A stretch of 47,054 nucleotides of DNA from Methylophilaceae bacterium (GCA_017857755.1 JAFMCM010000012.1:1-47054); one strand, 5' to 3'; numbered from the stretch's first letter, positions 18,503 to 28,449 are shown. The notes: generated by a model from the sequence alone, not told the origin. Numbers and translations: made by a program.

Positions 18503-19231
18503 ATGGCTGGACATAGTAAATGGGCAAATATACAACATCGCAAAGGGCGTCAAGATGCCAAGCGGGGCAAAATTTTTACCAAGCTGATTAAGGAGATTAC
18601 CGTTTCTGCCCGCTTGGGCGGCGGCGACCCCTCCATGAATCCTCGCTTACGGGCTGCGATTATTGCTGCCAAGGATGAGAACATGCCTGCGGACAATATT
18701 ACGCGAGCAGTCAAAAAAGGAACGGGTGAATTGGAAGGTGTGAACTATGAGGAAATTCGCTACGAAGGTTATGGCATTAATGGCGCCGCCATTATTATTG
18801 ATTGTATGACAGATAATAAGCAGCGCGCTGTTTCAGATGTACGTCATGCCCTAACCAAAAACGGCGGAAATCTTGGTACAGACGGGTCTGTTGCCTTTAT
18901 GTTTGATCATTGTGGGCAATTGATTTTTGAACCAGGCGCTGATGAAAATAGCATTATGGAAGTTGCTTTAGAAGCTGGAGCCGAGGATATTCTGACCGAT
19001 GATGACGGTAGTATTGAAGTGATTACGTCAACTGCTGACTTTTTGGCAGTTAAAGAGGCGTTAGCCGCTGCAGGTCATCACGCTGCAGTTGCTGAGGTTA
19101 CCATGAAGCCGCAAAACGAAGTGGTGTTGACAGGTGAAGAAGGCGCTAAAATGCAGAAGATTTTAGATACTTTAGAAGATCTTGATGATGTGCAAGATGT
19201 GTATACATCGGCCGTGATTGAAGAAGATTAG
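18503..19231 (+). CDS. yebC: YebC/PmpR family protein
   Basis: A 242-residue protein starting [18 protein letters not shown], the family hallmark, with later blocks [17 protein letters not shown] and [14 protein letters not shown]. Family members have been described as transcriptional regulators and, more recently, some as factors that relieve ribosome stalling at difficult proline motifs; which applies here cannot be told. It stands 24 bp ahead of ruvC, the conserved yebC-ruvCAB arrangement. Confidence 0.95.
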   Translation: MAGHSKWANIQHRKGRQDAKRGKIFTKLIKEITVSARLGGGDPSMNPRLRAAIIAAKDENMPADNITRAVKKGTGELEGVNYEEIRYEGYGINGAAIIIDCMTDNKQRAVSDVRHALTKNGGNLGTDGSVAFMFDHCGQLIFEPGADENSIMEVALEAGAEDILTDDDGSIEVITSTADFLAVKEALAAAGHHAAVAEVTMKPQNEVVLTGEEGAKMQKILDTLEDLDDVQDVYTSAVIEED

Positions 19232-19255
19232 CCCCTTGCAGGTATTTGAGCCCAA

Positions 19256-19804
19256 GTGACTCACTTAAGAATTCTTGGTATTGATCCTGGTCTACGGCTG
19301 ACGGGTTTTGGTGTGATTGAAAAAGTTGGCGATAAGATTCAATATATTGCTAGCGGGACCATCAAAACAGCTAGCGGTAAAACAAGCGAAAGAGAAGCGC
19401 TGCCAGCAAGACTCAAAATCATTTTAGACGGTTTGTTTGAAGTGATTGATACTTATCAGCCAACCCAAGTAGCAATTGAAAAAGTCTTTGTGAATGTCAA
19501 TCCTCAATCGACACTTTTGTTAGGTCAAGCGCGGGGAGCAGCGATTAGTGCAGCGGTGATCCGCGAGTTGGAAGTGGCTGAGTACACGGCGCTGCAAGTG
19601 AAGCAGTCAGTAGTTGGCAATGGGCATGCAAAAAAAGAACAAGTGCAAGAAATGGTTAAGCGCTTATTGGCATTGCCCGCCACCCCAGGCGAGGACTCTG
19701 CTGATGCGTTGGCTTGCGCGATTTGCCATATCCATGGTGGGCAAGGTTTGGGTCAGTTGGCAACCAAAGGTTTTCGGGTTAAAAATGGTCGATTAATCGG
19801 CTAA
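19256..19804 (+). CDS. ruvC: Holliday junction resolvase RuvC
   Basis: The endonuclease that nicks Holliday junctions in complex with RuvAB. The 182-residue product has the acidic active site expected: Asp10 in LGIDPG, Glu in VAIEKVF, and the paired aspartates in GEDSADALA. The start is GTG at 19256 ([11 protein letters not shown] follows); no nearer ATG would keep the catalytic first strand. ruvA begins 13 bp downstream. Confidence 0.96.
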   Translation: MTHLRILGIDPGLRLTGFGVIEKVGDKIQYIASGTIKTASGKTSEREALPARLKIILDGLFEVIDTYQPTQVAIEKVFVNVNPQSTLLLGQARGAAISAAVIRELEVAEYTALQVKQSVVGNGHAKKEQVQEMVKRLLALPATPGEDSADALACAICHIHGGQGLGQLATKGFRVKNGRLIG

Positions 19805-19817
19805 TAAGGATAAATAA

Positions 19818-20393
19818 ATGATTGCGCGTTTGCATGGCATATTGATAGAAAAAGCACCGCCTTTGATTGTGATTGATTGCGCTGGTGTAGGGTATGAGGT
19901 TGAAGTGCCAATGAGTACTTTTTATCAACTGCCAGAAGTTGGTGTTCAGGTGGCGTTGCTGACTCATATGGTGGTTCGTGAGGATGCACAGTTACTGTAT
20001 GGTTTTGGCTCCCTGCAGGAAAAAAGCACATTTAGGCAATTGCTGAAAGTGAATGGCATAGGCGCTAAATCGGCGCTAGCGATTTTGAGCGGCGTTTCGA
20101 TTGAAGATTTGGTTGAGGCCGTTAATAGTCAAGAAGTTGCTTTGTTAACGCGTATACCTGGCGTCGGCAAAAAAACAGCGGAACGGCTGTTGTTGGAATT
20201 AAAAGATAAATTTGAAGCGACGGGAATTAATCTTGGAGCTGGTCAGGTAAAGTCAACGACGCAAGATGTACTGAATGCCATGTTAGCCCTAGGCTACAAC
20301 GAGCGTGAAGCTGTTGCTGCTGTCAAGTTATTAGATCAGGGTGTTTCTGTTTCAGAAGGAATTAAGCAAGCACTCAAATCGCTTTCAAAATAA
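19818..20393 (+). CDS. ruvA: Holliday junction branch migration protein RuvA
   Basis: Binds four-way junctions as a tetramer and loads RuvB. The 191 residues include the OB domain ([15 protein letters not shown] at the start), the paired helix-hairpin-helix motifs ([14 protein letters not shown] and [15 protein letters not shown]) and the C-terminal RuvB-binding helices ([10 protein letters not shown]). The ATG follows AAGGA. Its TAA is directly followed by the ATG of a small ORF before ruvB. Confidence 0.97.
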   Translation: MIARLHGILIEKAPPLIVIDCAGVGYEVEVPMSTFYQLPEVGVQVALLTHMVVREDAQLLYGFGSLQEKSTFRQLLKVNGIGAKSALAILSGVSIEDLVEAVNSQEVALLTRIPGVGKKTAERLLLELKDKFEATGINLGAGQVKSTTQDVLNAMLALGYNEREAVAAVKLLDQGVSVSEGIKQALKSLSK

Positions 20394-20588
20394 ATGTCAA
20401 CATTAGAAATTCAATCAAGCGTAGTTCAATTAGGTGCAAGACCAGGATGCTTGCCGACTATTATGTTGTTAGCAGTTAGTGCAGATTTGAGTGGAAATAG
20501 GCTCATAGCTTATGAGCAAAGTCATCGCCTCGGTAGTCCAGATGAGTTGAAGCATTTGATAGTCAGGCTTTCTCAGGTAGAATCGTAA
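20394..20588 (+). CDS. Small hypothetical protein between ruvA and ruvB
   Basis: A 64-codon frame that fills the gap between ruvA and ruvB almost exactly: its ATG abuts the ruvA stop and its TAA lies three bases before the ruvB ATG. The product (MSTLEIQSSVVQLGARPG at its start) has one mildly hydrophobic stretch (LPTIMLLAVSADL) and a charged end; I recognise no family. There is no ribosome site, so translation would rely on coupling to ruvA. It may be a real small protein or merely a spacer that keeps ribosomes moving into ruvB. Confidence 0.5.
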   Translation: MSTLEIQSSVVQLGARPGCLPTIMLLAVSADLSGNRLIAYEQSHRLGSPDELKHLIVRLSQVES

Positions 20589-20591
20589 TCG

Positions 20592-21632
20592 ATGATAGAG
20601 ACCGAGCGTTTAATAGCCCCAGCCGCAGAAAGCCCCCAAGAGGAGGCCGTTGAGCGTGCCTTACGTCCGAAAATATTAGACGAGTATGTCGGCCAAGAAA
20701 AAGCCAGGGGGCAGCTGGAGATTTTTATTAATGCTGCTCGCGCAAGAGCTGAGGCACTGGACCATGTTTTGTTATTTGGCCCCCCTGGCTTGGGCAAAAC
20801 AACCTTGGCGCACATTATTGCTAGAGAAATGGGCGTTAATCTGCGTCAAACATCAGGCCCAGTATTGGAGCGAGCAGGTGATTTGGCGGCACTACTAACC
20901 AATTTAGAACCGAACGATATTTTATTTATTGATGAAATCCATCGGCTATCGCCTGTTGTTGAGGAAATTTTGTACCCAGCAATGGAAGATTATCGGTTGG
21001 ATATCATGATTGGTGAAGGGCCAGCTGCACGTTCAGTACGTTTGGATTTGGCGCCATTCACCTTAGTCGGTGCGACCACACGTGCAGGTATGCTGACCAA
21101 CCCCTTGCGTGATCGTTTTGGCATTGTTTCGCGGTTAGAGTTCTATACGATAGAGGAGCTGAGCCGAATAGTTGCGCGTAGTGCAGGCTTATTATCATTG
21201 CAAATGACGGATACTGGCGCTACAGAAATTGCGAAACGCTCTAGAGGTACGCCACGCATTGCAAACCGTTTGCTCAGGCGCGTGCGCGATTATGCTCAAG
21301 TCAAGTCGGATGGCGTTGTTAGTGCTGAAATTGCAGATGCTGCATTGCAAATGCTAGATGTGGATAAGCTGGGTTTTGATGTAATGGATAGGAAATTATT
21401 GCAAGCAGTATTAGAAAAGTTTGGTGGTGGCCCAGTTGGTTTAGATAACTTGGCGGCGGCAATCGGTGAAGAACGCGATACTATTGAAGATGTCTTGGAA
21501 CCTTATCTGATTCAGCAAGGTTATTTAATGCGTACGCCGCGTGGCCGCGTCGCAACCAGTTTGGCTTATCAGCATTTTGGGTTGGTGATACCAACACATT
21601 TAGCGAGTGGCGAATTATGGCAGCAGTCTTAA
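20592..21632 (+). CDS. ruvB: Holliday junction DNA helicase RuvB
   Basis: AAA+ motor that drives branch migration with RuvA. The 346 residues contain the family opening [13 protein letters not shown], Walker A GPPGLGKT at 63-70, Walker [11 protein letters not shown] near 115, sensor GATTRAGML, the arginine-finger region and the C-terminal winged helix ending in RTPRGRVAT. Complete and typical in length. Confidence 0.98.
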   Translation: MIETERLIAPAAESPQEEAVERALRPKILDEYVGQEKARGQLEIFINAARARAEALDHVLLFGPPGLGKTTLAHIIAREMGVNLRQTSGPVLERAGDLAALLTNLEPNDILFIDEIHRLSPVVEEILYPAMEDYRLDIMIGEGPAARSVRLDLAPFTLVGATTRAGMLTNPLRDRFGIVSRLEFYTIEELSRIVARSAGLLSLQMTDTGATEIAKRSRGTPRIANRLLRRVRDYAQVKSDGVVSAEIADAALQMLDVDKLGFDVMDRKLLQAVLEKFGGGPVGLDNLAAAIGEERDTIEDVLEPYLIQQGYLMRTPRGRVATSLAYQHFGLVIPTHLASGELWQQS

Positions 21633-21663
21633 TTGGATTGCGTTCGATAGGCTGCATGTTGAT

Positions 21664-22074
21664 ATGAATGAGCGGCGAATTTTTCACTGGCCCGTACGCG
21701 TTTATTATGAAGATACAGATGCTGGTGGTGTAGTTTACCACAGCCAGTATTTGAATTTTATGGAGCGCGCACGCACAGAATGGTTACGTTCAATAGGGTT
21801 TGAACAGACTGTGCTAAGAGCGTCCTTTGATATACTGTTTGTTGTGCATAGTATGCAAATCCAATTTAAAAAAGCAGCTAGGTTTGATGAATTGATTGAT
21901 ATTGAAACACAATTAACAAAACTGAAATTAGGCAGTTTTGAGTGTGCGCAAACCATCACACGAGCGCAAGCGCCCCTTATTCAAGCGCAGGTTAAAATAG
22001 CTTGCGTCAATGCAAACACCTTTAAACCAACGGGCATACCAGCCCTTATCAAACGTCGTATGGAGTCAATATGA
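21664..22074 (+). CDS. ybgC: YbgC family acyl-CoA thioesterase (tol-pal associated)
   Basis: A 136-residue hotdog-fold thioesterase; family members hydrolyse acyl-CoA and sit at the head of tol-pal operons. The catalytic segment YYEDTDAGGVVYHSQYL is clear. I start it at ATG 21664 (MNERRIFHWP); the frame opens back to 21607, but that would overlap ruvB and add residues not found in the family. Its stop overlaps the tolQ start by four bases (ATGA), implying coupled translation. Confidence 0.92.
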   Translation: MNERRIFHWPVRVYYEDTDAGGVVYHSQYLNFMERARTEWLRSIGFEQTVLRASFDILFVVHSMQIQFKKAARFDELIDIETQLTKLKLGSFECAQTITRAQAPLIQAQVKIACVNANTFKPTGIPALIKRRMESI

Positions 22075-22751
22075 ATGCAGTCAATGACATGTCATTAATT
22101 ACCCTTGTGACTGGTGCCAGTTTACCAGTGCAAATTGTGATGATTATTTTGTTCGTTACTTCACTTTTATCATGGTGGTATATATTTCTAAAGTTATTCA
22201 CCATCAAAGAAGCACAGACGAATGCAGACGAGTTCGAATCAACTTTTTGGCTAGGGGGTAATTTGGATCATTTTTATGAAGCGGTTGCTGCCAATAAACA
22301 CCGAGGCAAGCGACAAGGCATGGCCAGTATATTTGAGGCAGGTTATGAGGAGTTTAAAAAGCATCAACATGATAGCGGTCGAGATGCTGGTGATGTCGTG
22401 GAGGGTGCCCGTCGTGCCATGCGCGCTACTTTCAACCGTGAAATGGATAACTTAGATGCGCATTTACCTTTCCTTGCTTCAGTCGCATCAGTGAGCCCAT
22501 ATATCGGTTTATTTGGAACAGTGTGGGGAATTATGAATTCATTTCGAGGCTTATCCAGTGTCGCGCAAGCGACATTGAGCCAAGTTGCACCTGGTATCGC
22601 TGAGGCATTAATTGCAACTGCGATTGGTTTATTTGCAGCGATACCAGCGGTGATTGCTTACAACCGTTATGCCGCCAGTGTGGATAGATTAGCCGTGCGT
22701 TATGAGAGTTTTATTGATGAGTTTACTAATATTTTACAACGACGTACTTAG
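22071..22751 (+). CDS. tolQ: Tol-Pal system proton channel subunit TolQ
   Basis: Inner-membrane subunit that with TolR turns proton motive force into movement of TolA, needed for outer-membrane constriction during division. The 226-residue protein has three predicted helices (about 18-38, 130-155 and 168-190) and the conserved stretch SVSPYIGLFGTVWGIMNSF. It belongs to the MotA/TolQ/ExbB family; the neighbours identify it as TolQ. Confidence 0.97.
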   Translation: MNAVNDMSLITLVTGASLPVQIVMIILFVTSLLSWWYIFLKLFTIKEAQTNADEFESTFWLGGNLDHFYEAVAANKHRGKRQGMASIFEAGYEEFKKHQHDSGRDAGDVVEGARRAMRATFNREMDNLDAHLPFLASVASVSPYIGLFGTVWGIMNSFRGLSSVAQATLSQVAPGIAEALIATAIGLFAAIPAVIAYNRYAASVDRLAVRYESFIDEFTNILQRRT

Positions 22752-22780
22752 TCAGTTTTCTTGCGCTAAAGGAGAGTTAA

Positions 22781-23173
22781 ATGGCTAGAACGCGTAAACG
22801 CCGTATGATGAATCAGATCAACGTTGTGCCTTATATTGATGTCACTTTAGTGTTGTTGGTTATTTTTATGGTAACAGCGCCGATGACTAATCCAGGCGTT
22901 GTTGATTTGCCCGCTGTTGGGCAAAGCCTAAAACAGACAGGAGCACCTTTGGTTGTGACTGTTAAAAAGAATGGGGAAGCAGAAATCAATGGAAAGACGC
23001 TGCCTAGAGATGCGTTATTAGCGCAAGTGAAGCAACAGTTGGCAGAGAAATCACGAGCAGTCGTCGTGGCAGCGGATGAAAAAGCAGAATATGGAAAAGT
23101 TGTCGCGGTGATGGATTTGTTAAAACAAGCCCAGGTAGAAAAGGTTGGCTTGTTGTTTCAATCAGCGCCTTAA
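22781..23173 (+). CDS. tolR: Tol-Pal system protein TolR
   Basis: A 130-residue single-pass inner-membrane protein. The membrane helix at about 17-37 carries the proton-path aspartate in VVPYIDVTLVLLVIFMVT, and a periplasmic domain follows. Good ribosome site AAAGGAG before the ATG at 22781. It stands between tolQ and tolA in the usual order. Confidence 0.97.
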   Translation: MARTRKRRMMNQINVVPYIDVTLVLLVIFMVTAPMTNPGVVDLPAVGQSLKQTGAPLVVTVKKNGEAEINGKTLPRDALLAQVKQQLAEKSRAVVVAADEKAEYGKVVAVMDLLKQAQVEKVGLLFQSAP

Positions 23174-23183
23174 CTGAACGTTT

Positions 23184-24059
23184 ATGATTAGAGCACACGA
23201 AAGTTCAATCGCTTGGAAATCAGGTCTTCTTGCTTTGATGGTGCATATCGTCTTGCTTGGCGCTTTACTCTTCTCGTTTAATTGGAAGGCTGCGCACACC
23301 ATTGTGATGGTGAGTGAGGTGGAACTGTGGGATGCATTGCCGAAGAGTAGCAAGCCTGTTAAGCCAAAAATTAAAATACCACAAAAGCTTAAAGCACCCG
23401 AGCCTGTTGTGAAGCCAGAAGAAGTCAAGCCTGAAGAAATTCCGCCCCAGCAAACAAAGCCTGAAGAAGCAAAGCCTGAAATCGATATCGCGTTAGAAAA
23501 TAAGAAAAAAGTGGAAGAAGAGAGAAAAAAACAAGCTGAGTTAGAGAAGAAAAAACAAGCTGAGTTAAAAGAAGCTGAGTTAAAAGAGAAGAAGAAACAA
23601 GCCGAGTTAAAAGAAAAGCAGAAAGAGGCGGATCGTCAAAAGCAGTTGGCTGCATTGCAGCAAGATATGTTAGGGGATTTAGATCCAAAAAAATCAATCG
23701 AAGATGCAGCGTTAAAAAAACTGCAATCAGATATGTTAAATGAGAATGTGAAGCCAAGCGCCCCTGTTAATCAAGGTTTGGTCGATGAGTATATTGGTAA
23801 GATTACAAGGAAAATCCGAGGGAACGTGAACAAAGGGTTTTGCAGTGGCAATCCACAGCTGATATTTAAAGTTAACTTATTGCCAAATGGTGAATTTGTT
23901 AGTGAGCCTCGATTAATAAAATCCAGTGGTAATATAGCCTGTGATGATGCTGTCGAGCGCGCTATTATTGCTTCTGAGCCTTTCCCGCTACCAGCGGACC
24001 CCGATGCGCTTACAAAATTTAGAAATTTAAATTTAACATTTAGGCCAAATTCTGATTAG
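23184..24059 (+). CDS. tolA: Tol-Pal system protein TolA
   Basis: Links the inner-membrane TolQR motor to Pal and TolB across the periplasm. The 291 residues have a membrane anchor at about 14-34, a Pro/Lys/Glu-rich segment (60-95), a long helical charged stretch (95-165) made of repeated KKKQAELKE-type units, and a C-terminal TonB-like domain (about 195-291) with Cys pairing (GFCSGN and IACDD). Length is shorter than enteric TolA, mainly in the helical stalk. Confidence 0.95.
   Translation: MIRAHESSIAWKSGLLALMVHIVLLGALLFSFNWKAAHTIVMVSEVELWDALPKSSKPVKPKIKIPQKLKAPEPVVKPEEVKPEEIPPQQTKPEEAKPEIDIALENKKKVEEERKKQAELEKKKQAELKEAELKEKKKQAELKEKQKEADRQKQLAALQQDMLGDLDPKKSIEDAALKKLQSDMLNENVKPSAPVNQGLVDEYIGKITRKIRGNVNKGFCSGNPQLIFKVNLLPNGEFVSEPRLIKSSGNIACDDAVERAIIASEPFPLPADPDALTKFRNLNLTFRPNSD
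23521..23635 (+). repeat. Imperfect tandem repeat in the tolA stalk
   Basis: Four imperfect copies of an AACAAGCTGAGTTAAAAGA-type unit encode the QAELKEK periodicity of the TolA helix. Copy number in such stalks can vary between strains by slippage. Confidence 0.7.
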
Positions 24060-24164
24060 TTGAATTGGGTAATTAATACTTGAAACATGGTATGGCTGAA
24101 TTACAATGGTATTCACAATCAGCTTTGTAGATATGATAAAAATGAGAGAAGAGATAATAAATTG

Positions 24165-25442
24165 ATGCAGACTATTAAATACATTACTTTCCTTGCGTTA
24201 GGATTATTCTCCCTAGTGGCTTATGCTGAATTAGACATCGAAATCACTGGCGGTAGCGCACAGCAAACTCCAGTTGCGGTTGTACCTTTTGGCAATAGCA
24301 AAAATATTAGGGAGAATGTCGCCAAAATCATCAGCGATGATTTGTACCGTAGTGGCTTATTTAGGCCGTTGAATACAACTGGCGTGCCCAATTTGCCAAA
24401 AAATGCATCCGAAGTTAACTATGCGCAGTGGGCGGCTTTGCAAGCGCAAGCTGTTGTTGTTGGTAATGTAACACCGCTATCAGGAGGTCGCTTGAATATA
24501 TCCTTTCAATTAGTTGATGTGTTGAAACAGCGTCAGTTAGTCGATATGGACTTTCAGTTATTGCCTAAGCAAACCCGTATGACCGCCCACAGAATTGCTG
24601 ATGTGATCTATGAAAAGTTAACAGGTCACCCAGGTGCGTTTGCTAGCCGTATTGCTTATGTAAAAAAAATAGGGGAAAGAAGTTATTTATATGTCGCTGA
24701 TTCAGATGGTTACAATCCACAAGCGTTGGTGAATTCTAGTGAGCCTGTGATTTCTCCCGCATGGTCGCCAGATGGGACGAAAATGGCCTATGTGTCATTT
24801 GAAAAGAAAAAGCCGATTGTTTTTGTACATACCCTAACAACAGGAGTGCGGAAAATAGTTGCCAATTACAAGGGTAATAACAGTGCTCCAGCTTGGTCGC
24901 CAGATGGAAAAAAATTAGCCATTGTGTTGACTTATGCAGCTAACTCGCAGATTTATACTATTAATGCATCTGGTGGTAATTTACAGCGTATTACCAACAG
25001 CAGGGGGATTGATACAGAGCCAGCATTTTCTCCCGATGGTAAATGGATTTACTTTACTTCTGATCGTGGTGGAAAACCGCAGATCTATAAAACCAGCGCC
25101 CAAGGCGGTGGGGAAGTGATTCGTGTGACATTTGAAGGTGCTTATAATGTCAGCCCACGTTTTTCTCCTGACGGGGGTAAACTTGTTTATATTCGTAATG
25201 ATGATGGTCGATTCAAAGTGGCTATGCAAGATTTAACCACTGGACAAGTACAATTATTAAGTCAAGGTAGCCAAGACGAGTCTCCTAGCTTTTCACCCAA
25301 TGGACGCGTTATTTTATATGCAACTAAGATAGGTCAAAGAGGTTCTTTGGCATCTGTCTCATTTGATGGTAAAGTACGACAAAGCTTAAGTGAAGCGCGT
25401 GGGGATGTTCGTGAATCAGCATGGGGCCCCATGCTAAAGTAG
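24165..25442 (+). CDS. tolB: Tol-Pal system beta-propeller protein TolB
   Basis: Periplasmic protein that binds Pal and TolA. The 425-residue product begins with a signal peptide (MQTIKYITFLALGLFSLVAYA), then the N-terminal domain (about 22-155), then a six-bladed propeller whose blades show repeated WSPDG, FSPDG and FSPNG motifs. I chose the ATG at 24165 because it starts the signal peptide; the frame runs back to 24087 without function. Confidence 0.96.
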   Translation: MQTIKYITFLALGLFSLVAYAELDIEITGGSAQQTPVAVVPFGNSKNIRENVAKIISDDLYRSGLFRPLNTTGVPNLPKNASEVNYAQWAALQAQAVVVGNVTPLSGGRLNISFQLVDVLKQRQLVDMDFQLLPKQTRMTAHRIADVIYEKLTGHPGAFASRIAYVKKIGERSYLYVADSDGYNPQALVNSSEPVISPAWSPDGTKMAYVSFEKKKPIVFVHTLTTGVRKIVANYKGNNSAPAWSPDGKKLAIVLTYAANSQIYTINASGGNLQRITNSRGIDTEPAFSPDGKWIYFTSDRGGKPQIYKTSAQGGGEVIRVTFEGAYNVSPRFSPDGGKLVYIRNDDGRFKVAMQDLTTGQVQLLSQGSQDESPSFSPNGRVILYATKIGQRGSLASVSFDGKVRQSLSEARGDVRESAWGPMLK

Positions 25443-25509
25443 ATACATTTTAATAGTATATGCAATATAACTAGTAGTAACTATCGCGATTATAAAAAAG
25501 GAGAGCAGT

Positions 25510-26058
25510 ATGGAAAACAAAACAAAATTATTAATGACTTTAGCGATTTCAATCTTTTTAGTGGCTTGTAAAAGCACCCCAATGAAAGAGGTTGCTGTTG
25601 TGGAAGATAAAAGCACCACTGCGATGACAACAACAGATGACAGCTCAGATGTTGTTGGCGCTGTGATTGATGGCTCAGGTGGTGATAGCAACATGAATGA
25701 GTTGAATGATCCAAACAATATCTTATCTCAACGCAATATTTACTTTGACTTTGACAGCGATGCTATTCGTGCTGAGTTCCGTCCAAATATTGAGGCGCAT
25801 GCCAAATACTTGCAATCACACAGCAATGCAAAAGTCACACTGCAAGGTAATGCGGACGAACGTGGTACGCGTGAGTACAACTTATCCTTAGGTCAACGTC
25901 GTTCAGTTGCTGTCAAGACTGCGCTAAACTTACTAGGCGTTTCGGATAGCCAAATTGAAACAATTAGTTACGGTGAAGAAAATGCAAATCCAGCATGTGC
26001 TGATGATGCTTGCTACCAAAATGACCGTCGAGTGGAAATCGTTTATCCAAACGAATAA
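25510..26058 (+). CDS. pal: Peptidoglycan-associated lipoprotein Pal
   Basis: Outer-membrane lipoprotein tethering the membrane to peptidoglycan. The lipobox LVAC places the acylated cysteine at residue 20. After a low-complexity linker comes an OmpA-like domain (about 70-182) with the diaminopimelate-binding block GNADERGTREYNLSLGQRR and a closing NDRRVEIVY. AAGGAG precedes the ATG. It stands directly ahead of cpoB. Confidence 0.97.
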   Translation: MENKTKLLMTLAISIFLVACKSTPMKEVAVVEDKSTTAMTTTDDSSDVVGAVIDGSGGDSNMNELNDPNNILSQRNIYFDFDSDAIRAEFRPNIEAHAKYLQSHSNAKVTLQGNADERGTREYNLSLGQRRSVAVKTALNLLGVSDSQIETISYGEENANPACADDACYQNDRRVEIVYPNE

Positions 26059-26069
26059 AGAGCGAGCGT

Positions 26070-26873
26070 ATGAATAAACTGCAAGCAGGTCTTGCGCTGT
26101 GCCTCGTGATTTTTGCTGTTGAGTCACAAGCAGCGCTTTTTGATGATACAGAAGCACGGAAGAAAATTTTAGAGGTTGAAGCAAAGTTGCTAGCAAACCA
26201 TGAGCGTCAAGCCTCTGAAATTGAGAATCTAATAAAGCGTGGCAGTATACAAAGCGAAGGTTTGCTAGAAATGCAAAACCAAATCGAGAGTCTCAGGCAA
26301 GAAATTGCCGAGCTTAGAGGCGCTTTGGAAGTGGCGAATCATGCTTTGGCTACTACAGAGCGTAGGCAAAAAGATTTGTATGCGGATACCGATGCACGTA
26401 TTCGTAAGCTCGAAGAAGCCAAGACGTCAATCAATGCCAGTGTTGATGAGGATGTCAACGAAGTACCAGCAATAGCAGCACAAGCTGAGGCAGATGTTTT
26501 TAAAGCCTTTAAGACTGCTTATAATCTAAGCCAAGAGGGTAAGCATAAAGAAGCATTTGATGCGTTTGATGCTTTTATTATTCAATACCCTGACAGTAAA
26601 TATACGCCTGATGCTATATATGGGTTAGGTTATTCGCAGTTCGCTTTGAAAAATTATACTTCGTCGATCGCTAGTCAGCAGAAATTGTTGGCGGTTTATC
26701 CTAATAGTGCCAAGGCTCCAAATGCGATGTATAGTATTGCTAATAGCCAAATACAATTAGGACAAATTGATAATGCGAAAAAGGTGTTAAGAAGTTTGAT
26801 TGCAAAGTTTCCAACTTCAGTTGTCACGCCAAATGCAAAATCAAGATTAAAGGTATTGGAGTCAATTAAATAG
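26070..26873 (+). CDS. cpoB: Cell division coordinator CpoB (YbgF)
   Basis: A 267-residue periplasmic protein that links Tol-Pal function with septal peptidoglycan synthesis in E. coli. It has a signal peptide (about 1-22), a coiled-coil trimerisation segment (about 25-125) and three TPR-like units in the C-terminal half (AFKTAYNLSQEGKHKEAFD, DAIYGLGYSQFALKNY, NAMYSIANSQIQLGQ). Eleven bases separate it from pal. A strong terminator ends the Tol-Pal unit 46 bp downstream. Confidence 0.95.
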   Translation: MNKLQAGLALCLVIFAVESQAALFDDTEARKKILEVEAKLLANHERQASEIENLIKRGSIQSEGLLEMQNQIESLRQEIAELRGALEVANHALATTERRQKDLYADTDARIRKLEEAKTSINASVDEDVNEVPAIAAQAEADVFKAFKTAYNLSQEGKHKEAFDAFDAFIIQYPDSKYTPDAIYGLGYSQFALKNYTSSIASQQKLLAVYPNSAKAPNAMYSIANSQIQLGQIDNAKKVLRSLIAKFPTSVVTPNAKSRLKVLESIK

Positions 26874-26919
26874 TGTGTGCTTGAAATAGTAAAGGCTTAG
26901 GCTATTTTGTTTTAAAATG

Positions 26920-26947
26920 ACGCCAACGTAACTGTTGGCGTTTTTTA
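26920..26947 (+). terminator. Rho-independent terminator of the tol-pal operon
   Basis: ACGCCAAC (26920-26927), loop GTAACT, GTTGGCGT (26934-26941), then a run of six T. I examined it as a possible preQ1 riboswitch before queE, but it shows no preQ1 aptamer features. Confidence 0.9.
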
Positions 26948-26971
26948 TTAAGTGGGTATGAAGCGAATTGT

Positions 26972-27610
26972 ATGGCATTAAAAATTTATGAGATCTTTCA
27001 TTCGGTCCAGGGCGAAAGCTCTAGAGTTGGTTTGCCCACTGTTTTTGTTCGGTTAACGGGTTGTCCAATGCGCTGTACCTATTGCGATACGGAGTATGCC
27101 TTTTCAGGTGGCGCTAACATGGAGATTGCCGCTATTGTTAATCAAGTTAAATCCTTTGGTACAAAGTATGTCACCGTTACTGGCGGTGAGCCACTGGCAC
27201 AAAAAGAATGCTTAGTTTTGCTTAAAACTTTATCTGATGAAGGCTTTAGTATTTCATTGGAAACGGGAGGGGCAATGGATATAAGCGAGGTGGATGCAAG
27301 GGTCTCAATCATATTGGATATTAAAACGCCTGGCTCTAATGAAGAGAAGAATATGCGTTGGAGTAATTTAGATGTTATTAAAGCAAAAGATGAAATAAAA
27401 TTTGTGCTATGCGATCGAGCTGATTACGAATGGGCAAAAGAAAAAATCGCCTCTTTGGAATTAACGCATAAATGCCCTATTTTATTTTCACCAAGTTATC
27501 ACGAGTTAAATCCAAACGATTTGGCTAAGTGGGTGTTGGAAGACCAGCTACCTGTCAGAATGCAGATCCAATTACATAAGATACTATGGGGTGAGAAACC
27601 TGGCGTTTAA
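26972..27610 (+). CDS. queE: 7-carboxy-7-deazaguanine synthase
   Basis: Radical SAM enzyme of queuosine biosynthesis that contracts the pterin ring to 7-carboxy-7-deazaguanine. The 212-residue product carries the iron-sulfur cysteines Cys31, Cys35 and Cys38 in CPMRCTYC and the SAM-binding GGEP near 76. queC, the next enzyme in the pathway, follows 18 bp later. The queE-queC pair behind tol-pal is a common betaproteobacterial order. Confidence 0.95.
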   Translation: MALKIYEIFHSVQGESSRVGLPTVFVRLTGCPMRCTYCDTEYAFSGGANMEIAAIVNQVKSFGTKYVTVTGGEPLAQKECLVLLKTLSDEGFSISLETGGAMDISEVDARVSIILDIKTPGSNEEKNMRWSNLDVIKAKDEIKFVLCDRADYEWAKEKIASLELTHKCPILFSPSYHELNPNDLAKWVLEDQLPVRMQIQLHKILWGEKPGV

Positions 27611-27628
27611 TGGTGCTATGGTGAATAT

Positions 27629-28306
27629 ATGATGAGTAAAAAAGCAGTTGTACTTCTTTCAGGTGGATTAGATTCAGCAACTTGTTTAGCTATTGCAAAA
27701 GCGCAAGGCTTTGAGTGTTATTGTTTGAGCTTGGATTATCATCAGCGCCATATTGCAGAGCTTCATGCAGCAAAAAACATTGCATGCAGTTTAGGAGCGG
27801 CAGAACACAAAACAGCTCAGCTAGATTTGAGCTTATTTGGAGGTTCAGCCTTAACCGATCATAAAATTGATGTGCCAGAAAATCAATCTGAGGGGATTCC
27901 CATTACATACGTGCCTGCACGCAATACCATCATGCTGTCTTTAAGTTTGGCCTGGGCAGAGGTATTGGCAGCACAAGATATTTTTATTGGCGTCAACGCC
28001 TTAGACTATTCTGGCTATCCAGACTGTCGTGGTGAATATGTGAAGGCTTTTCAGCAGATGGCTAATTTGGCGACAAGGAGTGCCGTTGAAGGGCAAACAA
28101 TAACGATACACGCACCACTTATTGATATGACAAAAGCCGACATCATTACTCAAGGTATTGCGCTTGGTGTGGATTACAGCGCAACAGTTTCTTGTTATCA
28201 AGCTGACGATTTGGGGCGTGCTTGTGGCGTTTGTGACTCCTGTCGTTTAAGAAAAGCTGGTTTTGAACAGGCGCGAATTGACGATCCAACTACTTATAAA
28301 GGATAA
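27629..28306 (+). CDS. queC: 7-cyano-7-deazaguanine synthase
   Basis: ATP-dependent enzyme converting 7-carboxy-7-deazaguanine to preQ0. The PP-loop SGGLDS stands at 10-15 and the C-terminal zinc-site cysteines are in [18 protein letters not shown]. The start may be ATG 27629 or 27632. QueC and QueE act in succession, and their adjacency argues for cotranscription. Confidence 0.96.
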   Translation: MMSKKAVVLLSGGLDSATCLAIAKAQGFECYCLSLDYHQRHIAELHAAKNIACSLGAAEHKTAQLDLSLFGGSALTDHKIDVPENQSEGIPITYVPARNTIMLSLSLAWAEVLAAQDIFIGVNALDYSGYPDCRGEYVKAFQQMANLATRSAVEGQTITIHAPLIDMTKADIITQGIALGVDYSATVSCYQADDLGRACGVCDSCRLRKAGFEQARIDDPTTYKG

Positions 28307-28378
28307 GCGAACGATTTGGTTACGCAAGGACACGATTCAATGGTATTTTTTGTAAGGGGGTATGGAGATAATATTTCT

Positions 28379-28407
28379 TTGCCATCTTATTTAAAATGAC
28401 GTATAAT
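28379..28407 (+). promoter_or_regulatory. Sigma-70 promoter of the rpsP operon
   Basis: TTGCCA (28379-28384), a 17-bp spacer, and a perfect TATAAT (28402-28407). Transcription should begin near 28414, about 36 nt before the rpsP ATG. This is the best housekeeping promoter in the window. Confidence 0.85.
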
Positions 28408-28449
28408 CCGCGCCTTTCTGCAGAAAATTAATTTAATAAGAGAATATAT

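Noticed and set aside
26874-26971. preQ1 riboswitch before queE-queC
   Set aside because: The only structure is a simple terminator hairpin for the tol-pal operon; no preQ1 aptamer motif is visible.
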